DNA of 64,000 nucleotides from Sphingobacterium siyangense (lineage in GTDB: Bacteria > Bacteroidota > Bacteroidia > Sphingobacteriales > Sphingobacteriaceae): positions 86,687 through 150,686 of the forward strand of contig NZ_VLKR01000014.1 of the NCBI RefSeq assembly GCF_007830445.1, in the 5' to 3' direction. Shown in pieces: positions 8,268 through 17,747 of the stretch (its first letter is position 1; every line of letters starts with the position of its first letter). The notes under the pieces were generated by a model. The model ran no database searches. It saw nothing but the letters and a program-made list of their open reading frames with translations, and was not told the DNA's origin. Made by a program: the position numbers and the translations under genes.

Positions 8268-10904
8268 ATGAGCATAGCGAAAACTTACAATCCAAAAGAA
8301 GCTGAAGAAAAATGGTACAGCTATTGGAAAGCGAATGGATTTTTCCGTTCCACCCCGGACGAACGTGAACCTTACACGATTGTGATGCCTCCTCCGAATG
8401 TCACGGGAGTATTGCACATGGGGCATATGCTGAATAATACCATTCAAGACGTTTTGATTCGCCGCGCACGTATGCAGGGAAAAAACGCTTGTTGGGTACC
8501 GGGGACCGATCACGCCTCCATTGCCACTGAAGCTAAGGTCGTCGCTATGTTGAAAGAACAGGGAATTGACAAACGATCTTTATCGCGTGAAGATTTCTTA
8601 AAACATGCTTGGGAATGGAAGGAAAAATACGGTGGTATTATTCTAAAACAACTCGAAAAACTTGGCGCTTCCTGTGACTGGGATCGTACACGTTTTACCA
8701 TGGATCCGGAGTTATATCAATCTGTTATCCGCGTATTCGTCGATCTTTATCATAAAGGATTGATTTATCGTGGTTACCGCATGGTCAACTGGGATCCTGA
8801 AGCAAAAACAAATATCTCAGACGAAGAGGTTATTTATAAAGAGAAAAACGGCAAATTATACCACCTGAAATATCAGGTTGAGGGAACAGATCAATATATT
8901 GTTGTGGCGACTACCCGTCCTGAAACCATCTTTGGTGACACAGCCGTGTGTATCAATCCCAATGATGAGCGCTACACCTGGTTAAAAGGAAAGCAAGTCA
9001 TTGTGCCGATCGTTGGTAGAAAAGTGAACATCATTGAAGATGAATATGTCGATTTGGAGTTTGGTACAGGATGCCTTAAAGTTACTCCAGCGCACGATGT
9101 GAATGACTACGCACTAGGTAAAAAGCACAACCTGGAATTTGTCGACATCTTTACCGACGAAGCAAAACTAAACGACAATGGCCTGCATTACGCCGGTATG
9201 GATCGTTTTAAAGTCCGCAAGGAAATCGAGAAAGAGCTGGAGGAAAAAGGATTATTGGAGCAAGTTGAAAACTATACCAATAATGTTGGAACTTCAGAGC
9301 GAACAGGTGCTGTTATTGAGCCTAAAATCTCTAATCAGTGGTTCCTTAAAATGGAAGACTTGGCAAAACCTGCATTAGATAACGTCATGGACGATACCAT
9401 TAAATTTCATCCGACGAAATTCAAAAATATTTACCGCAATTGGATGGAGAATGTTACCGACTGGAATATCTCAAGACAATTGTGGTGGGGGCACCAAATA
9501 CCGGCTTATTTCTATGGCGATGGAAACGAAGACTTTGTGGTTGCACAAACGGTTGAAGAAGCCCTTGTTTTAGCGCAGGAAAAATCAGGTAATACAACGC
9601 TTCAATTGACCGATCTACGTCAAGATGAGGATGTGCTTGATACCTGGTTTTCAGCTTGGCTATGGCCAATTTCGGTTTTCAATGGCATCAACGAACCGGA
9701 AAATGCAGAAATCAACTACTATTACCCTACGCAAGATTTAGTCACTGCCCCAGACATCATTTTCTTTTGGGTAGCACGTATGATCGTTTCAGGATATGAA
9801 TTCCGCGGACAATTGCCTTTTGAAAATGTTTATTTCACGGGTATTGTACGCGACAAACTGGGCCGTAAAATGTCTAAATCACTGGGCAACTCTCCTGATC
9901 CGATTGATTTAATGAATGAATATGGTGCAGATGCTACGCGGATGGGAATGTTATTGACTGCTCCAGCAGGTAATGACCTTCCTTTTGATGTAGAACTTTG
10001 TGTACAGGGCCGTAATTTTGCCAATAAGATCTGGAATGCATTCCGCTTGGTTAAAGGCTGGGAAATTACAGCTACTCCAGCTTCGGATTCAGATAAGATT
10101 TCGGCATCTTGGTTTGAAGCAAGGTTAAATCAAGCCTTGGTCGATATCGAAGAAAACTTCAAACACTATCGTTTATCAGATGCATTGATGACAACCTACA
10201 AATTGGTATGGGATGACTTCTGTGCCTGGTACCTTGAATTAGTGAAACCGGCTTATGGCTCCCCTATTTCTAGCGAAACCTTAGCAACAGTAAAATCTTT
10301 TTTCCAACGTATACTCACTTTAGTACATCCTTTCATGCCTTTCCTAACAGAAGAATTGTGGCATGACGAACTGTTCGGTGTGAAAGACGAGAAAGATTGC
10401 ATTATCGTAGCCCCTTATCCTACAGCGAATGATTTTGATGAGCAGCTTATAAAAGATTTCGCTATCGCTCAACAGATTATTTCGGAAGTTCGGAATATTC
10501 GCAATTCTAAAGGTATCTCCCCTAAAGTTGCTTTACCATTAGCGATCAATCAACAATCGGACGTCAACCTGGAGCAATATATTGATATCATCACCAAGAT
10601 TGCAAACTTGGAAGGCGTAACTTTTGTTTCTGAGAAAGTAGCTGGTGCCGCAAGTTTCCTTGCTGGCAAAGACGAATGTTATGTTACGTTGGAAAATAAT
10701 ATTGATGCGGATGCTGAACGTGAGCGTATCGAGAAAGAATTGGAATACCTAAAAGGCTTCCTTGTATCTGTAGACAAAAAGCTTTCCAATGAACGGTTTG
10801 TGCAAAATGCTAAACCTGAAATTGTTGAAAACGAAAAAAGTAAAAAGGCTGATGCCGAAGCGAAGATTAAAATTCTTCAAGAAAGCTTAACAGCATTAGG
10901 TTAA
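8268..10904 (+). CDS. valS: valyl-tRNA synthetase
   Basis: 878 residues, normal for bacterial ValRS. The class I HIGH motif appears as HMGH at 50-53 within [14 protein letters not shown], and KMSKS is at 534-538 in [14 protein letters not shown]. The editing (CP1) domain lies between them, with the usual [14 protein letters not shown] signature at about 213-226. The C-terminal anticodon-binding domain is followed by a coiled-coil arm (about 810-878) rich in Glu/Lys, typical of ValRS. It charges tRNA-Val with valine in the cytoplasm. It stands alone between a promoter-like element and a terminator. Confidence 0.98.
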   Translation: MSIAKTYNPKEAEEKWYSYWKANGFFRSTPDEREPYTIVMPPPNVTGVLHMGHMLNNTIQDVLIRRARMQGKNACWVPGTDHASIATEAKVVAMLKEQGIDKRSLSREDFLKHAWEWKEKYGGIILKQLEKLGASCDWDRTRFTMDPELYQSVIRVFVDLYHKGLIYRGYRMVNWDPEAKTNISDEEVIYKEKNGKLYHLKYQVEGTDQYIVVATTRPETIFGDTAVCINPNDERYTWLKGKQVIVPIVGRKVNIIEDEYVDLEFGTGCLKVTPAHDVNDYALGKKHNLEFVDIFTDEAKLNDNGLHYAGMDRFKVRKEIEKELEEKGLLEQVENYTNNVGTSERTGAVIEPKISNQWFLKMEDLAKPALDNVMDDTIKFHPTKFKNIYRNWMENVTDWNISRQLWWGHQIPAYFYGDGNEDFVVAQTVEEALVLAQEKSGNTTLQLTDLRQDEDVLDTWFSAWLWPISVFNGINEPENAEINYYYPTQDLVTAPDIIFFWVARMIVSGYEFRGQLPFENVYFTGIVRDKLGRKMSKSLGNSPDPIDLMNEYGADATRMGMLLTAPAGNDLPFDVELCVQGRNFANKIWNAFRLVKGWEITATPASDSDKISASWFEARLNQALVDIEENFKHYRLSDALMTTYKLVWDDFCAWYLELVKPAYGSPISSETLATVKSFFQRILTLVHPFMPFLTEELWHDELFGVKDEKDCIIVAPYPTANDFDEQLIKDFAIAQQIISEVRNIRNSKGISPKVALPLAINQQSDVNLEQYIDIITKIANLEGVTFVSEKVAGAASFLAGKDECYVTLENNIDADAERERIEKELEYLKGFLVSVDKKLSNERFVQNAKPEIVENEKSKKADAEAKIKILQESLTALG

Positions 10905-10923
10905 CAGCTACGCTATAAATCTC

Positions 10924-10955
10924 GAAAAGTCCCGTGCAATGAACGGGACTTTTTT
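10924..10955 (+). terminator. intrinsic terminator of valS
   Basis: AAAGTCCCGT and ACGGGACTTT pair around a short loop and run into a T tract, 20 bases after the valS stop. Confidence 0.93.
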
Positions 10956-10975
10956 ATGTTTAACGAGCGATCAAA

Positions 10976-11051
10976 TTCGGTGATCATTCGGTGCTTGTTC
11001 GGTACTTCTTCGGAGCTCGTTCGGTGCTTCTTCGGTGCTTCTTCGGTTGCC
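10976..11051. repeat. 11-bp tandem repeat array, seven units
   Basis: Seven consecutive units start with TTCGG at exact 11-base spacing (10976, 10987, 10998, 11009, 11020, 11031, 11042). The consensus is TTCGGTGCTTC; units five and six are perfect, the outer units are degenerate and the last is 10 bases. The period is close to one helical turn. It lies between the valS terminator and the DUF4342 gene. A 64-codon minus-strand frame through it (10984-11178) looks like a by-product. Confidence 0.9.
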
Positions 11052-11384
11052 AGCGAATAAGCTCCGTTAAATATCCGAAGTATATCCGATAAAAAAACGT
11101 ATTAAGAGCGAATTTGATTGACAATTGTACCCCACGAAGAGCACGAGCTTTCACGAAAGAGCCCAACAGACGACTCAAGTAAATTTTGATCCGTCATGCA
11201 CAGGCAATATATAGGACAAGGATATACGATAAAAACTTTTGAAACAAGAAGCAAAGCGCTTTGCCCTATTCCAAAATAACCCTACAGTTTATAATTAACC
11301 AAAGATCAACCATGCTGATAACTTTATATAAATTCCTGTAAAAAAATGAATAACTTTATAGGAGCGAACTTAAATTATATCATT
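11052..11384. other. intergenic stretch before the DUF4342 gene
   Basis: No convincing gene is seen. The only structure noted is a perfect 14-bp palindrome, GCAAAGCGCTTTGC, at 11251-11264, which could be an operator for the downstream gene. No TAnnTTTG box was found close to the start. Confidence 0.4.
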
Positions 11385-11687
11385 ATGGGATTCAAAGAGA
11401 CATTTCAGATTAACGGTGAAAACCTTTTACAAAAGATCAAAGAAATCATTGCTGAGGGCAATGTGAGCAAAATCAGCATTTCGGACAAACATGGCAAAGA
11501 AATCATGAGCTTTCCAGTAACTGTTGGTGCCATAGGCTTGATCTTAGCACCTGTTTTTGCTGCAATCGGTGCTGTAGCCGCATTGCTTACAGAATGTACG
11601 ATCACCGTAGAACGAAATACAAACAAGGAAGAAAAAGACAAAGAAGATAACAGCACTGATCCCCCTACAACGATAACCGTAAAATAA
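11385..11687 (+). CDS. DUF4342 domain-containing protein
   Basis: 100 residues from the ATG at 11385; an in-frame ATG at 11346 would add 13 residues that do not resemble the family, so the shorter start is preferred. The protein opens with an amphipathic helix (GENLLQKIKEIIAEGN), a short beta segment (SKISISDKHGKEIMSFP), then a hydrophobic Ala/Ile-rich segment (about 43-73) and a charged tail. This order matches DUF4342, a small family of unknown function. A DoxX-like gene follows 20 bases downstream in the same direction, so both may be co-expressed. Function cannot be stated. Confidence 0.8.
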   Translation: MGFKETFQINGENLLQKIKEIIAEGNVSKISISDKHGKEIMSFPVTVGAIGLILAPVFAAIGAVAALLTECTITVERNTNKEEKDKEDNSTDPPTTITVK

Positions 11688-11707
11688 TCAATTTAAAATT
11701 GACCGTT

Positions 11708-12082
11708 ATGAAGATCTTTAAAAATATACTTTGTATTTTATTTGCCTTGCTATTCATCAATGCAGGGCTGGATAAACTTTTTCATTATATGCCTACGCCA
11801 CCAATGGATATGGACATGAAAAAAGTATTTGAGGCTTTTGCCACGATCAAATGGCTAATGCCACTGGTTGGAATCATCGAACTCTTGGGCGGTTTATTGT
11901 TTATTTTCCCAAAAACGAGAACACTGGGTGCACTGGTCATCTTCCCCATACTCATTGGTATTTTTACCCACAACATGATTTTTTACAGCCAAATGGGACT
12001 AATTATTTGGGCTGTACTTTTCATTATTTGGCTATGGGTGGTATTCGAAAACTGGGGCAAGTATAAAAAACTGATGGAATAA
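11708..12082 (+). CDS. DoxX-family-like small membrane protein
   Basis: 124 residues from the ATG at 11708; the frame is open from a TTG at 11699 but the ATG is preferred. Four hydrophobic helices are visible (about 5-22, 47-67, 73-93, 98-115), with the GLDKLFH and GIIELLGGLLF patterns seen in DoxX/DUF6041-like proteins. Members are inner-membrane proteins of mostly unknown biochemical role. It follows the DUF4342 gene and ends before a good terminator. Assignment rests on helix pattern and the GxxELxGG motif. Confidence 0.75.
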   Translation: MKIFKNILCILFALLFINAGLDKLFHYMPTPPMDMDMKKVFEAFATIKWLMPLVGIIELLGGLLFIFPKTRTLGALVIFPILIGIFTHNMIFYSQMGLIIWAVLFIIWLWVVFENWGKYKKLME

Positions 12083-12129
12083 TTGCTTATATTCTTCTCC
12101 AAACGAATATCGAGCAGGATAATGCATCT

Positions 12130-12177
12130 ATTAAATACCTATTACTTTGACAAATTGATAGGTATTTAATGTTTTTA
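12130..12177 (+). terminator. intrinsic terminator after the DoxX-like gene
   Basis: A 13-bp inverted repeat (ATTAAATACCTAT / ATAGGTATTTAAT) is followed by GTTTTTATT, 47 bases after the stop. Confidence 0.85.
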
Positions 12178-12335
12178 TTAACATAAAATTAAAAAACAAA
12201 AAACTTTGTACGACTAGAATGGTTTGGTCAATTATTTGATGTGTTTTTAGAACATTCCCACGATAAAATGATTTTATACAAGGGAAATGAAGAGCTGTCT
12301 AATATTTGCTAGCAAGTATAGTACATAAATTAAAC

Positions 12336-12366
12336 TTGCATTTACACGCAAATTTACCTTAGTTTG
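12336..12366 (+). promoter_or_regulatory. promoter of tamB
   Basis: TTG at 12336-12338 and TTAGTTTG at 12359-12366 are separated by exactly 20 bases, matching the Bacteroidota -33/-7 layout with one mismatch in the -7 box. The element, including the upstream TAAACTTGCA, is nearly identical to the one before the fur-like gene (24196-24226). Confidence 0.65.
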
Positions 12367-12461
12367 CTGAAATCGTGGCGATATACGTTATATATCTGAA
12401 AACTTAGCAAACTTTTTTCCGTTTTAATTTTTATTAATAGATACTTAAATCAAATTATACG

Positions 12462-15400
12462 TTGAACAGATTTACCCGAATTGCTTTCAAAACAATATTG
12501 TGGATTATTGGAGTAATAATTGCGCTGGCTATTTTAATCGTATTTTTAATCAGAATACCCTCCGTTCAGAATTATATTGCTGGAAAAGTAACACACTATG
12601 TGGAAGGTAAGATCGGTACCCACGTTAAAATTGGCTACATTAATATTGATTTCCCTAAAAAACTGGTTTTAGAGGACATCTATTTAGCTGACCAAAGCAA
12701 GGATACCTTAGTAGCAGGAAAAAGCATAGCTGTCGATATCAACATGCTAAAACTTCTGAAAAATACCGTTGAAATTCAAAGCATTGAAGCAGAAGGAATC
12801 ACCGCAAAAATCCGCCGTACATTGCCGGACAGTTCATTCAACTTTGATTATATTGTTAAAGCTTTCGCTTCTCAAAAGGAAAGCAAACCGACTGCAGACA
12901 GCAGTTCAGCCCTTCTATTTAACCTTGATAAGGTCAAATTTGATAAATTTCATATTGTCTATGCCGATGATGTTATTGGAACGAGTGCTGATGTTTACCT
13001 GAACAGCCTAAATACCAACGTCAAGAAGTTCGACCTCACAAAAAACATGGCTTTCAATCTGCCCAAAGTGAAGATAGATGGTCTGAGTGCCACAGTGAAA
13101 CAATGGCGACCAGTTGTTGATGGCACGGCACCCACGGTCAAAGATTTTGGCATTACAGATAAAACGGCACAAGTAACCACCTTGCTTCCCGATGTCGGTA
13201 TACAGATTGCTGACCTGACCAATATCTTAGTGCGCTATGAGGATCAATCCAGTCTGCTGAATACAAAATTTTATATCAAAAATCTTCATGCAGACATTAA
13301 CAAGATCGACCTTAACAAAGAACTTGTCGATATTCAAACGATCAATCTTGACGGTTCAGACAATAATGTGCTCTTTGGAAAGATCCAGAAAAAAGTAAAC
13401 ACAGAAGCGAAAAACACCGCGGATACCACCAAAATAAACTGGGTTGTCTCAGCCAAAGAAATCCAAATCAACAATACAAGCTTAGCGTATAGAGACAACA
13501 ATCAGGCCCGTATGAAAGGCTTTGATTACTTCAATATTAAGATCCCTGGAATGAAAACCAGTTTAAATGATCTTTACTATAGCGCCGATTCGATCAGCGG
13601 ATCATTAAAAGAGCTTGTAGCCTCTGATCATTCCGGGTTTGTGATCAAGCAATTGAAAGGGGATTTTAAGTATACAAATACCGGCGCGGAGATCAAAAAC
13701 CTGTACGCAGAAACACCACGTACCCTACTGCGTGATTACTTAAAAGTAACCTATCCATCTTTGGATATTATTGCCCAAAAGCCAGAGCTGATCTATGTCA
13801 ATGCAACGATCAAAAAGAGCCACGTAGATATGCGCGACATCTACTATTTTGCTCCTTTTTTGGATACCATGCAGGTGATGAAACCATTGATGGACAAAAA
13901 GTTTAATATTGATGGTCGCGTTGTGGGTAAGGTAAATGATTTAAATATTCCGGCAATTGATTTCCAAACCCTGTCCAATACACGTGTCATTGCAAGTCTG
14001 CATTTAAAGGGTCTACCCAACGTCGATAAAATGTCAATGGATCTTAATTTAAAGAAATTGACCACAGGACGTTCGGATATCGAAAAGCTGGTTTCAAAAA
14101 AAATGCTTCCTAGCGGAATAGAGTTGCCCAATACGATCGGCCTTACCGGAACTTTTAATGGTGGGATGAATGCCTTTAACACCAATCTTTCGCTGGTAAC
14201 AGAGAAAGGAACAGCCAAGTTCAATGGTAAAGTAGGCATGATAGGTCGCGATACAACCTATGATGCATTTGTGAGTATTCGTGATTTTGACATTGGTAAG
14301 ATCATGAAAATGGACAGTACATTAGGCATACTTTCATTTGAGGGAAAAATCAAAGGTCATGGAACGGATCCGAAGAAACTTGTCGCCAATTTTGATGGCA
14401 AAGTAAATCGAATGGATGCGATGGGTTATCGTTATCAGAATATCGATATGAATCTCACTGCCGATAAAGGTGATATCAAAGCCTCTGTGGTTAGTCCCGA
14501 CCCTAATATTCAATTGAAGTTAAATGCAACGGCCAACATGAAGTCCAAATATCCGCAGGTGGATTTTGAGCTTATGGTAGATACCATTAATCTTAAAAAC
14601 TTAAAATTAATGGACGACGATCTCAAATACCACGGTAAACTTGTGGGCAATTTCAGTTCAGCCGATCCGAATTTTTTAAATGGGGAGGCACATATCACCA
14701 ATTCATCCATTCTTTACAACGACGCATATTATACTTTAGACAGCATTTCACTTGTTGCAAAAGCCGATACCAGCCGCAATTTGCTGCTACTCAAATCAGA
14801 CTTTTTGAATGCCCATTTGGTCGGAAAATACAAAATTTTAGAGTTGCAGAATGCCATTCAAGACATTTTACAGGTATACTACCAGCCGGGAAAAGGTGTT
14901 AAAGTTCCCAAATATGAGCCTCAGAATATTGAGTTTTCCGCCCAATTGACCAGGACTAAATTTGTAAAGGATTTTCTTCCAGAACTAACGGAAATGTCTG
15001 ATATTACGTTGGATGGTATGTTCAATAGTCAGTCAAAAACTATTCTTGCGAAATTGGATGCCCCTAAAATCACCTATAGTGGCACCGAAATCAATAACAT
15101 CACCTTGGATATTAATACCTTGGACAGTACACTTTACTACTCGGCCTTGATCAATAAAATCAAGGTGAGCAATATCGAACTGGTGAATACAGTCTTCAGT
15201 GGTAAAGTCATTCAAAACAATTTGGATTTTGGCCTTTGGATTAAAGACAAGAAAGAGAAAGAGCAGTATCATTTGGGCGCCAATATGCGCGTTGATAATG
15301 GAGCGTTTGTTTTTAGCCTACTTCAGGATGGCCTTATGCTGAACTACGACAAGTGGACGATAAATCCAAACAACGTGCTCAAATTTGGAAGCACGGGTAT

Positions 15401-17747
15401 TCAGGCCAATGACTTTATCTTAAGTAATAAAGGACAAGAGCTGAGTATATCATCGCAGGATAGTGTGCTCAATTCGCCACTCAACATTGCCTTTAAAAAT
15501 TTCCGCATTGAGACATTAAGTAAAATGCTTGAAAGTGAAACAGTCGATCTTGGCGGCGGGATTAATGGTCAGGCAACCATATCACGTTTGGAAAGTAGCC
15601 CTGTCTTTGTATCCGATCTGGTGATCGACAAATTCTATATTGGACAAGATACTGTCGGGAATGTCAACATAAAAGTTAACAATGAAAAGGAAAACACCTA
15701 TAATGCGAATATCAGTATCAGTGAAAATGGCAACAATGTCGTATTAAGTGGTGATTTTATCAATCCTCCAAAGGGAGAAGCAACCCTGGATTTCACCTTG
15801 GATATTGCGCCACTCTCCATGCAGACAGTTCAGGCATTCAGTTTGGGTTATCTAAAAGACTCGAAAGGAAATCTTGAAGGCCAGTTAAAAATAACGGGAT
15901 CACCATCCAAACCACTCATTAACGGCGATGTGAAGTTTAAAGATGCACAATTCAATATTGCTATGTTGAATGCACTTTTCAAAGCTAAAGATGAAACCAT
16001 TCATCTGGATGAAAGGGGTATTACTTTCCCTAAATTTGCATTAGAAGACAAGAAAGGAAATATTGCCAAGGTAACAGGATCCATAGAAACCAAAACGTAT
16101 ACTGATTTTGATTTTAATCTCAATATCAATACGGACAATTTTGAGGTGCTCAATTCAACACAAAGCGACAACGATATGTTCTATGGTAAAATGTATCTTA
16201 CCTCGAACCTTCGCATTCGGGGAAATCTTGATAAGCCTATCGTTGATGGTACAATCAAGGTATTAGATGATACCGATTTCACCTTTGTTATGCCAAACGA
16301 AGATCCCGGGATGGCCGATCGTAAAGGTGTTGTCGAATTTGTTGATAAGAGTGATACCACAAGAGCCAACGTATTTGCAAAATTAGATTCGATGACCGTA
16401 ACCCGTCTGACGGGAATCGACGTAGATCTGAATCTTCAAACGGATAAAGATGCCAAATTTAAGATCCTCTTGGATGCCGGTTCACAGGATGCACTGAATA
16501 TCCAAGGAGAAGCGGAACTGAACGCAGGCATTGATGCGAGCAGCAAAATTACCTTGTCAGGTACATTTACCGTAGACAAAGGGAGCTATTCATTCAGTTT
16601 TGGTCCCGTAAAAAAAGATTTTACATTCCGAAAAGGAAGTACGATCACCTGGAACGGAGATCCCTTGGATGCGCAGCTTAATATCACAGCGGCATACACA
16701 ACCAAAGCTCCAACGCTGGAGCTTGTAGCGACGCAACTGGGATCAGAAAACGCTAATTTATACAAGCAACGTATTCCTTTCAATGTCTTGTTGAAGATTA
16801 CAGACAAATTGTTCCAACCGCAACTGAATTTTGATATCGACTTGGACGAAAACAACTCCGTTGTTTCCCAAGATGTGATCAGCAAAGTAAATAACGCATT
16901 GACCACCTTGCGTGAAAATCCATCTGAACTTAACAAACAGGTCTTTTCACTCATCGTTTTAGGACGCTTTATGTCGACCAATCCATTTGAAAGTTTATCC
17001 GGTGGGGGCGGCACAGAAGCCATTGTCAGAAATAGCATCAGTTCATTCCTGAGCGGTCAATTGAACCGCCTTGCCTCCGAGCTTATCACCGGAGTAGAAC
17101 TGGATTTCAACTTAACTTCGGAGGAAGATTATGCTACTGGAGCGGGCCAAACCCGAACAGATCTGAATATCGGTGTATCTAAAATGCTTTTAAATGATCG
17201 TCTAAAAATTACCGTTGGTTCTAATTTTGAGGTTGAAGGAAATACACGTCCGGGAGAAACCGCCAACAATATTGCTGGGGATATCCAATTGGATTATCAA
17301 CTTTCGCAAGATGGCCGTTATTTTGCACGGGTATATCGTAAAAATCAATATCAGGTTACGCTCCAAGGCCAATATGTAGAAACAGGTATCGGATTTATCA
17401 TCAATATGGATTACAACAGGTTCCGGGAAATCTGGATGAGTTCGAAAAAACTCAAAGCGTACTATGACACGAATAGCAAAGGTTTCAGAAAACGTTTTGA
17501 TGTGGAACGTATGGAAACCGATTCAGTGTATCGTGATAGCGTACGCACAGTCATCAGAGATAGTTTGATGACCCATAGCCCTGAGTACAGAAAACGTATG
17601 GAGGAAAGAGAACAAGAGAAACGTAAACAACAGTTGGACTCCAGTAAAAACACGCCGAAAAGCGATAGTCCAAAATCAACTATAGATACCATCAGAACGA
17701 CAGCTATAAAAAATGAAGATGAGGAAAGGAGTTATCATGCAAGCTAA
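12462..17747 (+). CDS. tamB: TamB-like translocation and assembly module protein
   Basis: 1761 residues. A signal anchor lies at about 9-31, then a very long beta-helical region of AsmA/DUF490 type, ending in the TamB domain (about 1350-1690) that carries the SFGPVKKDFTFRKGS pattern and a Ser/Lys-rich tail. TamB proteins span the periplasm as lipid-conducting or assembly bridges between inner membrane and an outer-membrane BamA-family partner. That partner, tamL, overlaps the 3' end here. The start is a TTG: the next in-frame Met is near residue 90, which would delete the membrane anchor, and a promoter sits 96 bases upstream. Family and pairing are clear; the exact cargo is not. Confidence 0.93.
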   Translation: MNRFTRIAFKTILWIIGVIIALAILIVFLIRIPSVQNYIAGKVTHYVEGKIGTHVKIGYINIDFPKKLVLEDIYLADQSKDTLVAGKSIAVDINMLKLLKNTVEIQSIEAEGITAKIRRTLPDSSFNFDYIVKAFASQKESKPTADSSSALLFNLDKVKFDKFHIVYADDVIGTSADVYLNSLNTNVKKFDLTKNMAFNLPKVKIDGLSATVKQWRPVVDGTAPTVKDFGITDKTAQVTTLLPDVGIQIADLTNILVRYEDQSSLLNTKFYIKNLHADINKIDLNKELVDIQTINLDGSDNNVLFGKIQKKVNTEAKNTADTTKINWVVSAKEIQINNTSLAYRDNNQARMKGFDYFNIKIPGMKTSLNDLYYSADSISGSLKELVASDHSGFVIKQLKGDFKYTNTGAEIKNLYAETPRTLLRDYLKVTYPSLDIIAQKPELIYVNATIKKSHVDMRDIYYFAPFLDTMQVMKPLMDKKFNIDGRVVGKVNDLNIPAIDFQTLSNTRVIASLHLKGLPNVDKMSMDLNLKKLTTGRSDIEKLVSKKMLPSGIELPNTIGLTGTFNGGMNAFNTNLSLVTEKGTAKFNGKVGMIGRDTTYDAFVSIRDFDIGKIMKMDSTLGILSFEGKIKGHGTDPKKLVANFDGKVNRMDAMGYRYQNIDMNLTADKGDIKASVVSPDPNIQLKLNATANMKSKYPQVDFELMVDTINLKNLKLMDDDLKYHGKLVGNFSSADPNFLNGEAHITNSSILYNDAYYTLDSISLVAKADTSRNLLLLKSDFLNAHLVGKYKILELQNAIQDILQVYYQPGKGVKVPKYEPQNIEFSAQLTRTKFVKDFLPELTEMSDITLDGMFNSQSKTILAKLDAPKITYSGTEINNITLDINTLDSTLYYSALINKIKVSNIELVNTVFSGKVIQNNLDFGLWIKDKKEKEQYHLGANMRVDNGAFVFSLLQDGLMLNYDKWTINPNNVLKFGSTGIQANDFILSNKGQELSISSQDSVLNSPLNIAFKNFRIETLSKMLESETVDLGGGINGQATISRLESSPVFVSDLVIDKFYIGQDTVGNVNIKVNNEKENTYNANISISENGNNVVLSGDFINPPKGEATLDFTLDIAPLSMQTVQAFSLGYLKDSKGNLEGQLKITGSPSKPLINGDVKFKDAQFNIAMLNALFKAKDETIHLDERGITFPKFALEDKKGNIAKVTGSIETKTYTDFDFNLNINTDNFEVLNSTQSDNDMFYGKMYLTSNLRIRGNLDKPIVDGTIKVLDDTDFTFVMPNEDPGMADRKGVVEFVDKSDTTRANVFAKLDSMTVTRLTGIDVDLNLQTDKDAKFKILLDAGSQDALNIQGEAELNAGIDASSKITLSGTFTVDKGSYSFSFGPVKKDFTFRKGSTITWNGDPLDAQLNITAAYTTKAPTLELVATQLGSENANLYKQRIPFNVLLKITDKLFQPQLNFDIDLDENNSVVSQDVISKVNNALTTLRENPSELNKQVFSLIVLGRFMSTNPFESLSGGGGTEAIVRNSISSFLSGQLNRLASELITGVELDFNLTSEEDYATGAGQTRTDLNIGVSKMLLNDRLKITVGSNFEVEGNTRPGETANNIAGDIQLDYQLSQDGRYFARVYRKNQYQVTLQGQYVETGIGFIINMDYNRFREIWMSSKKLKAYYDTNSKGFRKRFDVERMETDSVYRDSVRTVIRDSLMTHSPEYRKRMEEREQEKRKQQLDSSKNTPKSDSPKSTIDTIRTTAIKNEDEERSYHAS

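Noticed and set aside
10976..11051. CRISPR array
   Set aside because: Units are 11 bases with no spacers and no cas genes nearby.
10984..11178. 64-codon minus-strand frame through the 11-bp repeat array
   Set aside because: The array period is not a multiple of three and the peptide tail only reflects the repeat; no promoter or ribosome site.
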